Positions 43,801 to 55,700 of a stretch of 64,000 bases of DNA are shown here, piece after piece. Position 1 is the stretch's first letter, and every line of letters begins with the position of its first letter. The stretch lies in the NCBI GenBank assembly GCA_001179505.1, contig CDMY01000281.1, forward strand, positions 65,764 to 129,763, in the 5' to 3' direction. A program made the position numbers and the translations under genes. The notes under the pieces were generated by a model. It was not told the DNA's origin. It searched no databases and saw nothing but the letters and a program-made list of their open reading frames with translations. This DNA is from Vitrella brassicaformis (taxonomy: Eukaryota > Sar > Vitrellaceae).

Positions 43801-46082
43801 GCCATTGGACTTCTTCCCCCAGGACGACATCGGCGCCATGGCCCTTCCGGTCTGCCAGTCATCCTCCGGCACCTCGTCGCACTGCATCTTGTCGTCCCGA
43901 CAAGACGTGTCTCCTACAAACGTCGGCAACAACGATGTGGCGCCTGACGACCACAAGGGGCGAGAAGGCGGAGAGGCCAGGAGCCCGGAGATTACACACG
44001 AAGCTATTCTGCCGCTGGAGCCACCGACGGACACAGTGACCCCGGGAGCCAGCGTGATGGACGCCGATAACAGAGACGCAGAGCCGCCAGAGGTTCCCCG
44101 AGCTGCGCTGCGACTCCCGATTGAGCGCGCTGGCGGCGTGGCTGCCATCAGGAAAGGCTTGTTCAACTTGGCCAGGGCCAAGCCGACCGAGGCCGTGGAG
44201 CCGGTACCTGCGAAGGACGAGAAGAAGGGCGCGGCAGATGCTGGGACACCTGGCAGCAGGGGGTCCATGTCGCCAGGAAGAAAAGCGCTCCAGTACGCCA
44301 AGGCCGTCTACCGCAACTCGATGTAGGAATGCTCCACTCACCATCGCACAGACAGACGCAGGGAGAGCTGTGCTCAACTGGCTGTGTGTGTGCGTGCGTG
44401 TGTGTGTGTGTGGTGTCAGCGAGACGGTGAGTGAGTTGGTGGAGGAGGCGCACAGGATGTCTGAGGAGCTGCGGGCCAAGCCGGGGTGGGGAAGGGCCTT
44501 CGACTGCGTGACGACCTCGTGTCGCATCGTATGGTCGTCCGTTGCGGGGAAGGTCTCCAAGTGGATCTCACTCATATGGCTGGGCATGCTCACGTGGGTC
44601 ATCGTCAGGCTCATCCTCACGCTCGACATGATGAGCGTGAGTGCGGCGGGCTTTAGGCACAACCACATGCATCTGTCTCTGCCACATGTGTCCGTGTGTC
44701 TCTGTGTCTGTGTCTCCCTCTCTGCAGTCATTGAGCGACCGGAAGCACATAGTCTCAGAGCTGAAGGCTCTCCAGTTCCACATAAGGGAGGTGGCGGTCC
44801 TGGCACCCGACGTCGTGGAGAGAGACAGGTTTCCCTGGCGGACACTCATCAGCACATCGGGGCCCGACGGCGCAAGAGAGCAATTCTGGTACAACCTGCA
44901 CGTTGCCGATGAAGAATTCGGCGAGCTTGTGCACGGAGAAAGTACAAAGAAGGCCGGTGGCGGCGGGATTGGCGGAACTTCAAGCTCCAGGAAGATCATG
45001 TACGAGCCTCACTGTTTCGTGGACGAGTCTTGCGACAACCGAACACACCCCTTCCCGGGCAGCATAGACCTGGAGCACGGACTCTATGAGGGTGTCCTGG
45101 TGTGGATGCGGCGTGCATACGACTTCCATCACACGTACGACCACATCCACGGCACCACGCGACGCCTCCGCCAGGCGGACCGCCACAGGCGGTCGCTCAG
45201 AGGGGGAACGGCACACCGGTCAGCAGAACAAACCATACCAGAGCATTCTTGGCATTCTTCTGAGGCCGTGTACGTGCAGGGTGAATGGGAGCAGCAGTAC
45301 TGCCTTTCGGCAGCTGTATGGGCGCGACTTTTCCGAACTATTCCAGGAGGATGACATGCCACTCACGTACCGTACCCACACCAGCCCAAACGCGGCGACA
45401 CGAAGGCGGCGGACTCTCTGTGTGTTGTGTTGTGCGGCATCGCAGGATTGATCTGGAGCGTCCCCTGTGGTTTTGGTTCCTCACGAATGCGGTCGAGTAC
45501 GATCTCACTGCAGGACTCCTCCAGCTGGAGAAGACATTCCTCGAGGTGTGTTCCAGGCAGGCACGCAGGCAGGGAGGCAGGGGACTTGAGAACGGCATGT
45601 GTCTCCTCTCCCCTCCCCCGACACAGGACACGGAGGATGAGCTGGCACTCGACAAGAGTTTGCTATGGGCGCTGACGGCCGTGGCCTTCGCCATCATCGC
45701 CATCTGCGTAGCTATCTTCCACGTCGTCTTCAACAACATGCGCAAACAAGTATACTGGCCACCGAGCCAACCAAAACAGAATACAGAGAGAGACACAGCC
45801 GACTGTGTATGTGTGTCTCAGGTTCGGTACGCCGTGACCTTCCTGTGGACGCTGCCGTGGGTGCTGACGGTGGATCACGAGCTCATCGCCCGCTTCTTCG
45901 ACCCACACTACAAAGAGCAAGAAGATAACGAGTCGAGCGAGGGCGACAGCTCGCCTGTCTCGCCGCAAAAGAATACAAATGCCGAGGAAGTCGTTGCTGT
46001 AAAGACAGAGCCCTTTGCCGATTTGTTTGCCAAGGCCAAGCTCAAGGATGCTATGACCGGCAAGAAACAGGCCGCCGAATAG
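37889..46082 (+). CDS. TmcB-like giant multi-pass membrane protein
   Basis: 33 exons; ~1855 aa. Exon starts/ends: 37889-37945, 38094-38122, 38257-38352, 38437-38718, 38800-38909, 39022-39081, 39174-39390, 39469-39596, 39678-39762, 39855-39904, 39960-40142, 40231-40384, 40466-40579, 40667-40810, 40903-41129, 41185-41378, 41436-41539, 41639-41726, 41795-41843 (or -41804), 41870-41985, 42041-42179, 42234-42283, 42391-42510, 42596-42751, 42819-42875, 42960-43043, 43127-44322, 44420-44636, 44728-45218, 45280-45366, 45446-45545, 45627-45749, 45822-46082. Layout: N-terminal hydrophobic segments (VFFNVLALVVDAG, LFFLVLFSLDPF), a central helical repeat region (KYPKNPSNWLLYTMFV), further membrane segments and a long loop of extracellular-like character, TM helices near the end, and a charged tail. 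Order and the YPxxP/LLYxxF pattern resemble TmcB-type proteins of ciliates and Dictyostelium; function is unknown. Family call is tentative; the exon chain is strong. Confidence 0.7.
43127..44322 (+). other. Large disordered exon of the TmcB-like gene
   Basis: This 1196-base exon encodes ~400 residues of Pro-, Glu-, Ser- and Lys-rich sequence (PPPPQPLQQPPPP, EEGEEADEKDTENQGD) between membrane regions, with several Ser-rich basic sites (RRQSLDRA, RRASVTHMS) typical of phosphorylation targets. It is likely a cytoplasmic regulatory loop. Confidence 0.6.
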
Positions 46083-46538
46083 AGGCTCACGAGATGGCGG
46101 GTGCGTGTTCATTATTTCTCCTTTGGTGCTCATTTGTCGGGTGGGTGCGTGCTCATGCTCTGCTGAGGCCTCGAGGGGCGGTACACACTACAGGTCGAAT
46201 GCAGGTCTTGAGAGGTAGGTCTTTCGTCCACACACCATACCACATCACACCACACACGATACCTCCGTCTGTGTGGACGTGAGCGCGCGAAAAAAGAGAG
46301 ACCGAGAGCGAACACATAAATGAATGTGCATCAAAAGGCTGGCTGCACTTTACTTACTGCATTCAGTCGCGGGGGCCGCATTGCAAATGATTCGGCCCCC
46401 CATACGAAGAAACACCACTCAAAGACACGCACAGACCCACAGATAAGAAAAGAACAAGACCAGCAAGTCAAACAAACAAACCGACCGACCGACCGACCGA
46501 CCGACACACACTGGGGACTCCCTCCCCGTCGCCATTCG
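46083..46538. other. Intergenic between convergent genes
   Basis: An ACCG repeat (46481-46503) is the only feature seen. Confidence 0.5.
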
Positions 46539-47630
46539 TCATCTCTGGTAGTGAGCCCTCCACACCCTTGTCTCAATGTCCTCGCCCAGCAGCCGCCTGG
46601 TCGCCTCGCGAGTCCCCTCGGACGGCAGCCCCTCAGTCGTGCATATCGTGACCGAGCAGCTCGAGGCCCGTCCGGTCGCCCACTCGCACAGATGCATCAC
46701 GGCTACATGACCCCCCTCGACCCCGGAAGTGAGCGGAATCAGCCGGTGGTGGTCATGGTGCCTGCGCTTCTTGTCGTACACATGCGTCTGTGTCGACTCG
46801 GTGTGGCCATCACTGGCAGCATCTTCGCTGCTTTGGGTTTTGAGCAGCGCACGCACCTTCCTGGAGCAAGGGGACGACGGCCGGAAGCTGCACGAGTACC
46901 GGCGGTGCTCAGACTGGTTGATGCTGCTCCGAGAGAACAGAGCGACGAGGGCGAAGGCCACCATGCAGGCGTATGTGGGATGCACGTCGCCAACGAGCTC
47001 TGTCGGGGGGTTGCCGGGGTCGAATGAGTCCACCGGAAAGAGGTCGCTGGGCCTGTCGTGGACGACGCACGGGGCATAGGCATAGCTGTACGGCCGAAGC
47101 AGAGAATCTCCCTCCATCACTCGGAAGGCCCTCCCAGTGTCAGGATCCTCCAGGGTCAGCTCCTGCGACAGCAGCTTCCACTGCCGCACAGCTGCAGGCA
47201 ATCGTAGGTATGCGTGGAGCCTCGTAAAGGCCGCAAAGGTGGCGTCGGTGAGCACCAGCGGCTGTTTCTTCCGCATGAAGAACAGCAGCGCCAGATGGGT
47301 CCTCCAAATCCTCCAATCGCCTCCATATTCCAGAAGCCACAGCCGCCTGATCAGCCTCTGAACCAACTCTGCGGTCCCGCCATACTCATTTCGGTGCGAG
47401 GGGAGCTGTGGGATGGGCACGACAAGAGACTCTCCGAAGCCGAGGGATTCCACAAAGGCTGCCAGACGGGCTTGGAGGTACTCGACACCCAGCAAATGCC
47501 ACCGTCGCCTGTCCACCAGCCGGAGAGTGAGAACGACGGCAAGATCTCGGAGGGGAAGGTACCAAGTGACGATGGACTTCTTCAACTCATCAGGAACCGC
47601 CGCCCACAGTGACTCACTCATCCTCCGCAC
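46539..47630 (-). CDS. Intronless F-box-like protein, unknown function
   Basis: A single 363-codon open frame, unusual here because all other genes are heavily split. Near the N-terminus AVPDELKKSIVTWYLPLRDL followed by LRLVDRRRWHLL has the spacing of an F-box (start Pro, central Leu-Arg, Trp near the end), though the match is loose. The middle is helical and Leu/Arg/Trp-rich (ELVQRLIRRLWLLEYGGDWR), the remainder has no motif I recognise, apart from a His/Arg-rich basic patch. If it is an F-box protein it would link substrates to SCF ubiquitin ligase. The start could be Met 1 (MRRM) or Met 4. Lack of introns suggests a retrocopy or a late-acquired gene. Confidence 0.6.
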   Translation of the reverse strand: MRRMSESLWAAVPDELKKSIVTWYLPLRDLAVVLTLRLVDRRRWHLLGVEYLQARLAAFVESLGFGESLVVPIPQLPSHRNEYGGTAELVQRLIRRLWLLEYGGDWRIWRTHLALLFFMRKKQPLVLTDATFAAFTRLHAYLRLPAAVRQWKLLSQELTLEDPDTGRAFRVMEGDSLLRPYSYAYAPCVVHDRPSDLFPVDSFDPGNPPTELVGDVHPTYACMVAFALVALFSRSSINQSEHRRYSCSFRPSSPCSRKVRALLKTQSSEDAASDGHTESTQTHVYDKKRRHHDHHRLIPLTSGVEGGHVAVMHLCEWATGRASSCSVTICTTEGLPSEGTREATRRLLGEDIETRVWRAHYQR

Positions 47631-47849
47631 TTCTTCGATATGGGATGAGGAAGTGGTACCGCGCTGATAGCAGCTGCCGGCGTTAGGTCCATTGCCTTCG
47701 CGTGGAGCTAAGCTCGCATGGGGGCGATCGCGTTGCCCCCAGCATCGTTTTCGCGAGAAGAATCGTTTCGAGCGAGAAGAATCACCGCCTCCCGCCCTTG
47801 TACCTGCTAATTGCGGGAGCTGCAGAGCCTTTTGCCGTGTTTTTGCACC
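47631..47849. promoter_or_regulatory. Divergent upstream region, F-box-like / alveolin-like genes
   Basis: 219 bases between opposite start codons (longer if the plus gene starts at 47976). No motif recognised. Confidence 0.35.
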
Positions 47850-49525
47850 ATGTTCCCGGTTCCACCCCCTCCTCCCCCGTCAGTCGGCTCATTCCAGGGC
47901 AAGACCGCCCCACTACCCCATCAGCGGCCTTATGTGGGCCCCCCCGGTCCTCTGCCATAGTTCGGAAGGCCGCCAATGCCGGTCACGCCGCCCAACGGGC
48001 GCTTCGTCCTGACGGTGCTGCAGAGAGGTCCTGGACCGGCCAGGCAGTCGCCTTTGCCACCCCCGCCCTCCATGCTAGGGTTTACACCGCCCACACCCCT
48101 GTCGGGCTGCCCGTCGGCCCGACACCGGACGCCGGCTGTCCCGTTTGTGCCGCCGAAATTCATCGCTCAACCTATTGTCAAGGTCGGTCAGTGCTTCTTC
48201 ACGCTTCGGTCTTTTCTGCACTGCATGAGCTTCACACGTGTGTGTGTCCTTTGGTCGCTGTGAGCAGGAGAGAGTCATCGAGATCGAGAAACACGAGATC
48301 GAGGAGCAGGTCGTGGAACTGCCCCAAACCGTGTACAAGGAGAAGTTCGTTGAGGTACCCAAGAAGGTACGCCTGTGTCAGACAGACAGACAGACAGACT
48401 GTCGGTCATATCTCCTTCCGCTAACAGGTCATCCAGCATCGTATAGTTTATGTTCGCAAGCCTCGGGTGAATCGGGAGCCTTATCGGGTGAGCAGACTGT
48501 AGGAAAGATGGGCAGACGAGAGCACAGACGGGAGGAAAGACACACGCGTCTCCTCTCCTTGACCTGCGTCTTCCTTTCTCAGCCTGTCCAGGCCCATCGC
48601 ATGGCCAGTGTGCAGCCACCGATGGACAGGAATATGGTGTCGTTGCAGAGACCGGTGGGCGAGAGACACCTGCTTACCAGCCACCGACAGACAGCATGAC
48701 GTGTTATGTCTCTCTCCTTGTCTCTCCTTTGTGCAGGGTGTGCACGGCGCTGCTTTGGTGAGCCCACGTCTGCCTCACGTGCGCCCGCCAACTTTCGAGC
48801 ACATGGCAAGCAAGAGCAAAGGAACCGTGATGGCTCATGTCCATTTGTGCACATGCGCAGATGAGTAACCCGTTTGCGGCTCCGCCCCCGGCGCATGGTC
48901 CGTCGCGCAGGCTGGAGCATCTGTGGTCGCATCCTCCGCCGCCAGTCGAGACGGGGGTGCCGACGGTGGCGCGGGACATGGGAAGGGCCCCGGGTGTTGG
49001 CGATGTCGGTGGCATGGCCATGCCGCCCATGGGAACACCGGCCAGGGTGGTGCAGTACGGTCAGACTGGTGCTGTTCGACAGGGAGCTGGCGGGACCTGC
49101 CTGACAGTTGGTAGTGGCATGGCGTCGCCCATGATGGCGCCCAGGACGAGCCACCAGTACACGCAGGCTGGCGCTGGTCGGGAGGCATCGCACGGCACAT
49201 CCCTGACACACACGTGAGCGGGGCAATTGAGCTGACACAGGGAGGGAGAGACGAGGCAGAGACAGAGAGACGTGAATGATGTGTGTTTATGTGTCTCCCG
49301 TGGGCTGTGTGTGCGTGTGTATGCAGGCGTGACGGTTCCCGTTTGGTACGCGTGGACTTATCGTCTCCCAGTCGCAGAGTATGCTCCCCATGTTCGCCGC
49401 CGGTGTGTCCACCGTTGCTCCGCTCGCCGCCCCCTGCCCGGCCAGGCGGCCCGCTCAACCAGCGGCGCGGCAACACTGCCAGGCGACAGCCGCCCCTGCC
49501 GCCATACATGCGCCGCCGCTCGTGA
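47850..49525 (+). CDS. Alveolin-like (inner membrane complex type) protein
   Basis: Exons: 47850-47933, 47961-48182, 48268-48366, 48428-48487, 48583-48654, 48737-48757, 48861-49213, 49327-49525; about 369 aa. The core is a charged Val/Pro/Glu/Lys segment, IEIEKHEIEEQVVELP then YKEKFVEVPKKVIQHRIVYV, with the EKxVEVP-type periodicity of alveolins, the filament proteins under alveolar sacs in alveolates. Flanks are Pro- and Met/Gly-rich (TPPNGRFVLTVLQRG, GMAMPPMGTPARVVQYG). Only one short repeat block is present, so the family call is moderate. The first 27-base gap between exons 1 and 2 is doubtful; a start at Met 47976 avoids it. The last exon frame is ambiguous because two frames stay open to 49525 and beyond. 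Confidence 0.5.
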
Positions 49526-52500
49526 GGCCAAGACAGAAGGAAGGAGACACGAAGAGGCAACGGCCCGAGGGTTTGTGCGTTCATGTGCATGAGGCAATCA
49601 ATGCGACATAGCTGCATGGAGCTATAGGCGTTGATTGGACATTCAGATTCGATTGGACTGTCGTCTCATGTGCTTGACGACACTTACCAGACCATGCATG
49701 CCATTGTCGAATTATCCACCGGCACGGCGTGCAGCAGGTGCAAAGAAACATGGTGCATTGAGAATGCGTGTGTGTTCGGTCCGTCAACGCCAGAGTGGCT
49801 TTATAGGCATTGATTGATTGAGTCGTGAGTCAGTCAAGGTCAGGCCTGACAGACAGGCGATAGTGTACCCATACAAACCGTATCTATGTACGGCTGGCAT
49901 TGGCTGGGAGGGAGGCAGCTGGACAAACAGACAGACAGACAAGACAGGCACAAGGCAGACAGGGAGAGAGAGAGGGAGGGAGGGAGGGAGGGAAGGCCTC
50001 CACATGTGGAGGCCGGCCGAGTATACTGACTGCCACCTACGCGTGCTGATACATACTTATCTCACTGTGTGGTGTTAGGGGCACCACATCATGATGCATG
50101 GCATGCAGCCAGCCGGAGTTGGCCAGTGCACTCACCCACTCAATCACTCAACCACTCCATCCATCCATCCGTGTGCTGTGCTGGCTGTCAAGGCCGGCCG
50201 ATATCTTATCTTACAGGCAGCAACTTGAAGAGAGAGACGTGCGTGCGCACGCACATATGAGCACGCACCATCATGATGCTCATCTACGCAGCAGCAGCAG
50301 CAGCAACATCCACCACACATAGGGAAAAGACCAGATGTACCTAACTACATCACGCACACACACACGCACAGACGCACACCCTGCGCAATGGCATCATTAA
50401 TATGCGCCAATGCATCTGTGGTAAGTACGTACGCATCAACTAGGGCCATCAATCCATCCATCGACGCAAGAATCAAATCCACATGTGGTGCCCTTCTTCC
50501 CAGGCAGTCCGCACACGCTCACGCAACACACACAAAACTGGTGGGGCCCTCCCCTCCCTCCATCCCTCCCGCCCCGCCGGCCATCGACCATGCCTGCCTC
50601 CATCCATGGGCGTGATTCCAAAATCGTAAAGCCCCCATGCCCCTCTGGCACTGCTGCCCCTTTCTCTCTCTCCCCCTAGCTTGGTAGGATCCCCCGTGTG
50701 TGTGTGATGGAGGGATGGGATGGCTGGTGAGTGAGTCAGTGAGTGGCCAAAATGTCCAGACGGACAGACGGACAGACAGACAGAAAGGATATGGGAGACA
50801 GATGGATGGAGAGGAGAAAGGACGAAGGTACACGAACAGGCCCGTGCGTTAATGACATCATCTGTCCGTCTGTGTGTACGTCGCTTCAAAAGCAGCCATC
50901 CAGCCATCCATCCATCCATCCAGCGGCGGGTGCATAAAAGTGCCCACCCCCACCCCCACCCCCACCCCCACCCACAGCACACAACAACAAGTGACCATCC
51001 GAGAGACGCCACGCACCTAAATCCACAATCGCCCACAACAGACAGACAGACCGGCACATGACATCGTTCGTATGAAAAGACAAGACAAAAGAGCCAAGTA
51101 CCGACAGACATCCGAGGCCCAAGGTTCTGTGCTGCCGGACAGACGGACGTGGGTGATCTGACGGCCCCTGTTTAAACTGACAGGCGGCGGTCAATCAACC
51201 CATCTGTCTGTCTGTCTGTCCTTCCTCCCTCCTTCATGGCGGAGACAAAAAATGGTCTCCACTTTGCCCCCGAGCCATCCATCCATCCATCCAACAATTC
51301 TCAATCCGTTCCTTCCTCCTTTACCGTCCGTCCGGCCCTCCCTACGCATGCAGCCAAAACGGGTGTGTGTATGTGTGTGTGCATGTTGGTACCAATCTAG
51401 ATACACATAGATAGACATTCGACACGACAGAGACGAGACGAGACGAGACGACACGACACACTTACTCGTTGACGGGACGGCACGGATGGGAAATAGTATT
51501 ATTGCGATCGACACGAACGGCACGAACGACACTTAGACAGACCGACGAGCGACACAGAGAAGGCGGCAAAACAGAGAGCACGGTGGGTGGACCGGTGGCG
51601 ACTGAGGAGGAGAGGAGAGGGGACAGAACGCAACAGCGACAATCGACCGATCCAACGCACCAAAAACGGACCGCATCACATTCAAGGCACATAGAGACAG
51701 ACAGACAGACAGATAGCCCAGCATGGACAGCATGGCTGGGTGGTGCGATCGCTCAGGGGGGCAGACAGACAGACAGCAGACAAGGGGTCGGCAGGCGGGC
51801 AGGCAGGCAGGATGGATTGACGGACGGATGGATGGATGAAGCAATCCGTCTCACCTCCCTTTCGTCTCATCTGCCCTCTCTATTCAGCCAGCCCTTGTTT
51901 GTGTCACGCCCCGAGATCAACAAAAAGGCCGATCACCGGCGGCATGACCCACTCACTCACTCACTCAGGTCACTCTACAGTACATAAGGGCCCAGCAGCC
52001 CTCACCTCCACATCCATCCATCCATCCATCGAGCGACCGACCCGGGACCCTCCCTGTCTGCCTGCCGCCTGTCCGTTGCCTGCCGCCCCACCTGCCAGCG
52101 AGAGTACAGAGGAAAGAAGACAGAAAGCCATTGATTGAGAATACAGAAGGTAGCTAGGTGGACAGAGAGACAGGTGAGAAGCGAGCCCTCATAGTGCATC
52201 CCTCCCTCCCTCCCTCCCTCCCCCACACCTCCCTCACATCATTATAAGCACCCCCCGTCCCGTCCTGTACACACACCAACACACACATACAGATTTAGGC
52301 ACGACACGCAACGCACGGAGAGGAGACGAGGAGCGCGATCCATCTTGGCCAGCCAGCCAGCCAGCCAGCCAGGCCGCCCACCCTCTGCTGTGCTCTGCCC
52401 TCTTCTCCCATCAAGCAATCGACCGGGCAGGCAGGCAGGCAGGCAGGCAGACAGCAGAAAAAAACCTCACAGACATGTAGTTCGTTTGGCTGTATGCTGA

Positions 52501-52755
52501 TCTATGCAGTGTGATGTGATGTAATGTGATGTGGTGCAGGTGGTGAGCGAAATGACCACAGGAGGAAACATCCCCCTTCCAGCCATCCCCCCTCTAGCCA
52601 TCCATCGAGAGTGAGAAAGAGATAATGAGACAGAGACAGACAGAGAGAAGGGCGAGACGAGAGCGAACAGATAGAAAGAGCGGTCAGGAGGAGAGCTCCT
52701 GGGGACAGACAGAGAGGGAAAGCAAGCACAAACAACCATGGAATGATGTGTCTGT
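49526..52755. other. 3.2 kb gene desert of tandem simple repeats
   Basis: No gene could be modelled. Repeats include GGGA (49966-49995), CCATC (50155-50170), CAG (50284-50305), CAGA/GACA (50755-50790, 51690-51775), CCCCA (50943-50976), GAGAC (51430-51452), GGCA (51798-51812), CCAGC (52350-52370), GGCAG (52430-52450), TCCC (52199-52222) and GAT/ATGTGATG (52508-52532). On the strand shown these are mostly the complement of the TGTC/GGGA repeats of the first desert. Open frames here are repeat translations. Confidence 0.7.
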
Positions 52756-55700
52756 CTATGACGTGTGCTGACTTGTGTGTTTCCTGAGTGGTTCACCCAC
52801 CAGGTACTTTTCTTGCAGCAGAAGGAAGGCCATAGCGTTCGAAAAGGCTGTACCCCTGGCCAACACAACCAACACACAAAGAAGCATAGCATTGCCCCTA
52901 ACCGACAGACAGACAGCCTGCCCCTCCCTCTCCCTCCCTGACCCACCTGATCGAGACGACGGCAAAGGACCCCCCCGACCCTCCCCCGATGACAGGCTGC
53001 CTGTTGACGGTCAGCTCAGCCCCCGTCCGGCTCATAATGTAGGCCAAAGTGGTGGTGGGGGGGCCCACGGTAGATGCAGCGGCGGGGTCGGAGGGGTGCG
53101 GCGCCCACAGGGCCGACGCGCCGTTCCAGGGGAAGAGGACGTGCATCGTCGTCGGCCGCATCGACAGGGGCGGGTTGCCGCGGGACAGACCACTGCACAT
53201 ATCCACACATGCGTGGCGTCACGCAACGCAACACACGACACACTGTGTGTGAGGGCGTGGCTTACGTACCTGATGCTGTTTGCCATGAGCATGAAGTGGT
53301 CAGGCTGTATCTGTGAGAAGGCCGCGGCGTCGCCCGCCGCCCCGCCCACACCACCACCAGCCCCATAGGCCCCCTGGAGCATGGCGGGGTGCAGCTGGCC
53401 GGCCATGGCGGGGCCGGGCGGGGGGGAGGGGCTCGTGACGATGCCTGACCCCTCGTCGATCGACCTCTCCTGAAGCATCTCGTACACCTGACGGACGGAC
53501 GGATGGAAAAGACGAGACGAGTGAGTTTGGGACTGTGTGTGTGTGTGTGTGTGTCTTTGTTACGATTTGGCACGCTTTGGCTCTGGCGAGAGGTGGGCCG
53601 GTGATGGTCAGGATGCTGGCGGACACAGACAGACAGACAGACAAACAGACAGGTGTGTGTGTGACACATCTGACTGACATTGGGTCGTTGGCGCGCTCAC
53701 CGCTCGTCAGTGCTGCTCTCCCTCTGCTCGCCCTTCTGGATCGACGCACCTGCAGCCGACACACACACACACACACACACACATACACAGTTGTTGACCG
53801 ATAGCCAGCCATGGTGTGGCTGGGCTGTGTTGTGTGTACCTGAGAGCCTCTGTATGCTCTGCACTTGAGACCCGGATCGGCCGATGAGGTGGGGAAAGAC
53901 CATGGACGGCAGCAGCAGCCGCAGCGTGGGCGTCGGGCTGTTGCGCGTCTCCAGACACTGACACAGCATGTGCAGCGCCTGCACGATGGCCAGAGATACA
54001 CACACACACACACACACACGCACACACGTATCAACACACCTTGCCGCCATGCGTGTGTCTTGTGTGTGTGGTGAGATGTGGTGTGTTGACCTTGCTCATG
54101 GCCTGCCATGTGCCCATGACGTCGATAACCTTGTCGCCCGGGTCGCAGGGCGGCACCGGCCCGTCGCCGATCTCCACCGTGGCCGTCGACTCGCTACGCA
54201 CCTGCTTGATGTGAGCACCCTGGATATTGACACACAACACAACCAGACAGACAAAGAATGACAACACCGAGCCGAGTGTGGTGTGGTGTGGCGTGGGTCG
54301 TCTCACTCACCTGCTTGCCGACGATCCAGCCCGTCTCCTCCTTGGTCACCACGAGCTTGGCTATCACATTCGACTTCCACGACGGGTGCAAACGAGTCGC
54401 TACTGCACGACAGACAGACACCCCACACGCGCGCACACACAGATGGACGGACAGCCATGCCACCGTTGGTTGCGCCGTTTGCGCCATCCATCCATGCCAT
54501 GCCGCCCCACTTCACTGACCAATGTTGCCCGATGCCAAAGGGTGTGCGGCCACGATGGGTGTGGGGGGCTGGCCTGCGCCCCCGGCAGCGGAGAGGAAGC
54601 CATTAGGGAGCGGGCCAGGGCCCGCCGGCTGCGAGCTGGGGTGGCCGCCCATGCCCATCTGGATGCCGGGATAGCTCGGGGGCGTCACCTGGCGCATACC
54701 CGACGACACACTCACCGGGCTGACGCTGGGGAACTTGGTAGGGTTGAGGTCTTCCCGTGTGATGCGGCCGCCCGCGAGCAGGTCAGCCAGGATGTTGTTG
54801 ACGGCCGTCATGGCCGCCACGACGGCAGGAATCCGACCAGTCACCGATATCCGCCGGTCGCTCACGCCGAACAACTGACATGACACACAAGACGAAACGA
54901 CGAGCAGCATTGTGGCTGCCTGAGTGTGTGTGTGTGTGCGTGTGTACGTCTCTGGCGATCTGTATGTCGGCGCACGCCTCGACGCTGATGCTCTTGATCG
55001 TCGCCCCGCGCACACCGATAATCGCAGAACCTGACACACCACACACCACACACAGCAGGTGAGGTGAAAGGGCATTGATTTGATTGGTCTGGCAGACAGA
55101 CAGACAGGCAGTCAGGCTCACATGCGGCGTCGGGCACGACGAAGTAGAATGTAGAGGCGTGCGCCCCGTCCTCCTCCTCGAGATGCAGATCTTGCAGCGA
55201 ATCCAGCACCAGAGTGCTGCTGTCGCCTCGGCCATACCTGCACCACGCACACACAGTGTGTCGACGGCGTGGCGTCTGTGTGGTTCGCTCTCACACACAC
55301 TCACCTGGTGCTATCAGCGCTGTCTGAAGGTACGGTGAGCGTGTGTGGTGTGCTGCTGTGCGAGAGCTCCCGCCTCCCCAGCTGCTTGAGCCGCTTCAGC
55401 ACCAGAGCCAAAGCACGCTCCTTCTGCTGAGTGCTGCCCGTTATACGCACCACCTGACAGACAGACACACAGACAGACACAGGCCCAGAATGTGTGTGTG
55501 TGTGTGATCGGTTTGCTCGTGTGGTGTGATTGGATACCTTTTCCTGGTGTGGCGACACGGTCCCTAGAGCATGGTGCTGCGCTATGATCCTCGCCTGCAC
55601 CTGACAGACAGACAGACAGACCAACGTGTGTGTGGTTGGTCTGTCGTGGGTGTGCCTATCTGTGGTCGGTTCGTACCTCCCTCTCAAGTACGAGTATGTC

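Noticed and set aside
47934-47960. 27-base intron in the alveolin-like gene
   Set aside because: It removes an in-frame stop and keeps frame, but starting at Met 47976 makes it unnecessary. Kept in the model only as the less certain option.
50943-50976. CCCCA array resembling telomeric repeat
   Set aside because: The array is short, internal and imperfect, and lies in a generally repeat-rich desert; no support for a telomere.
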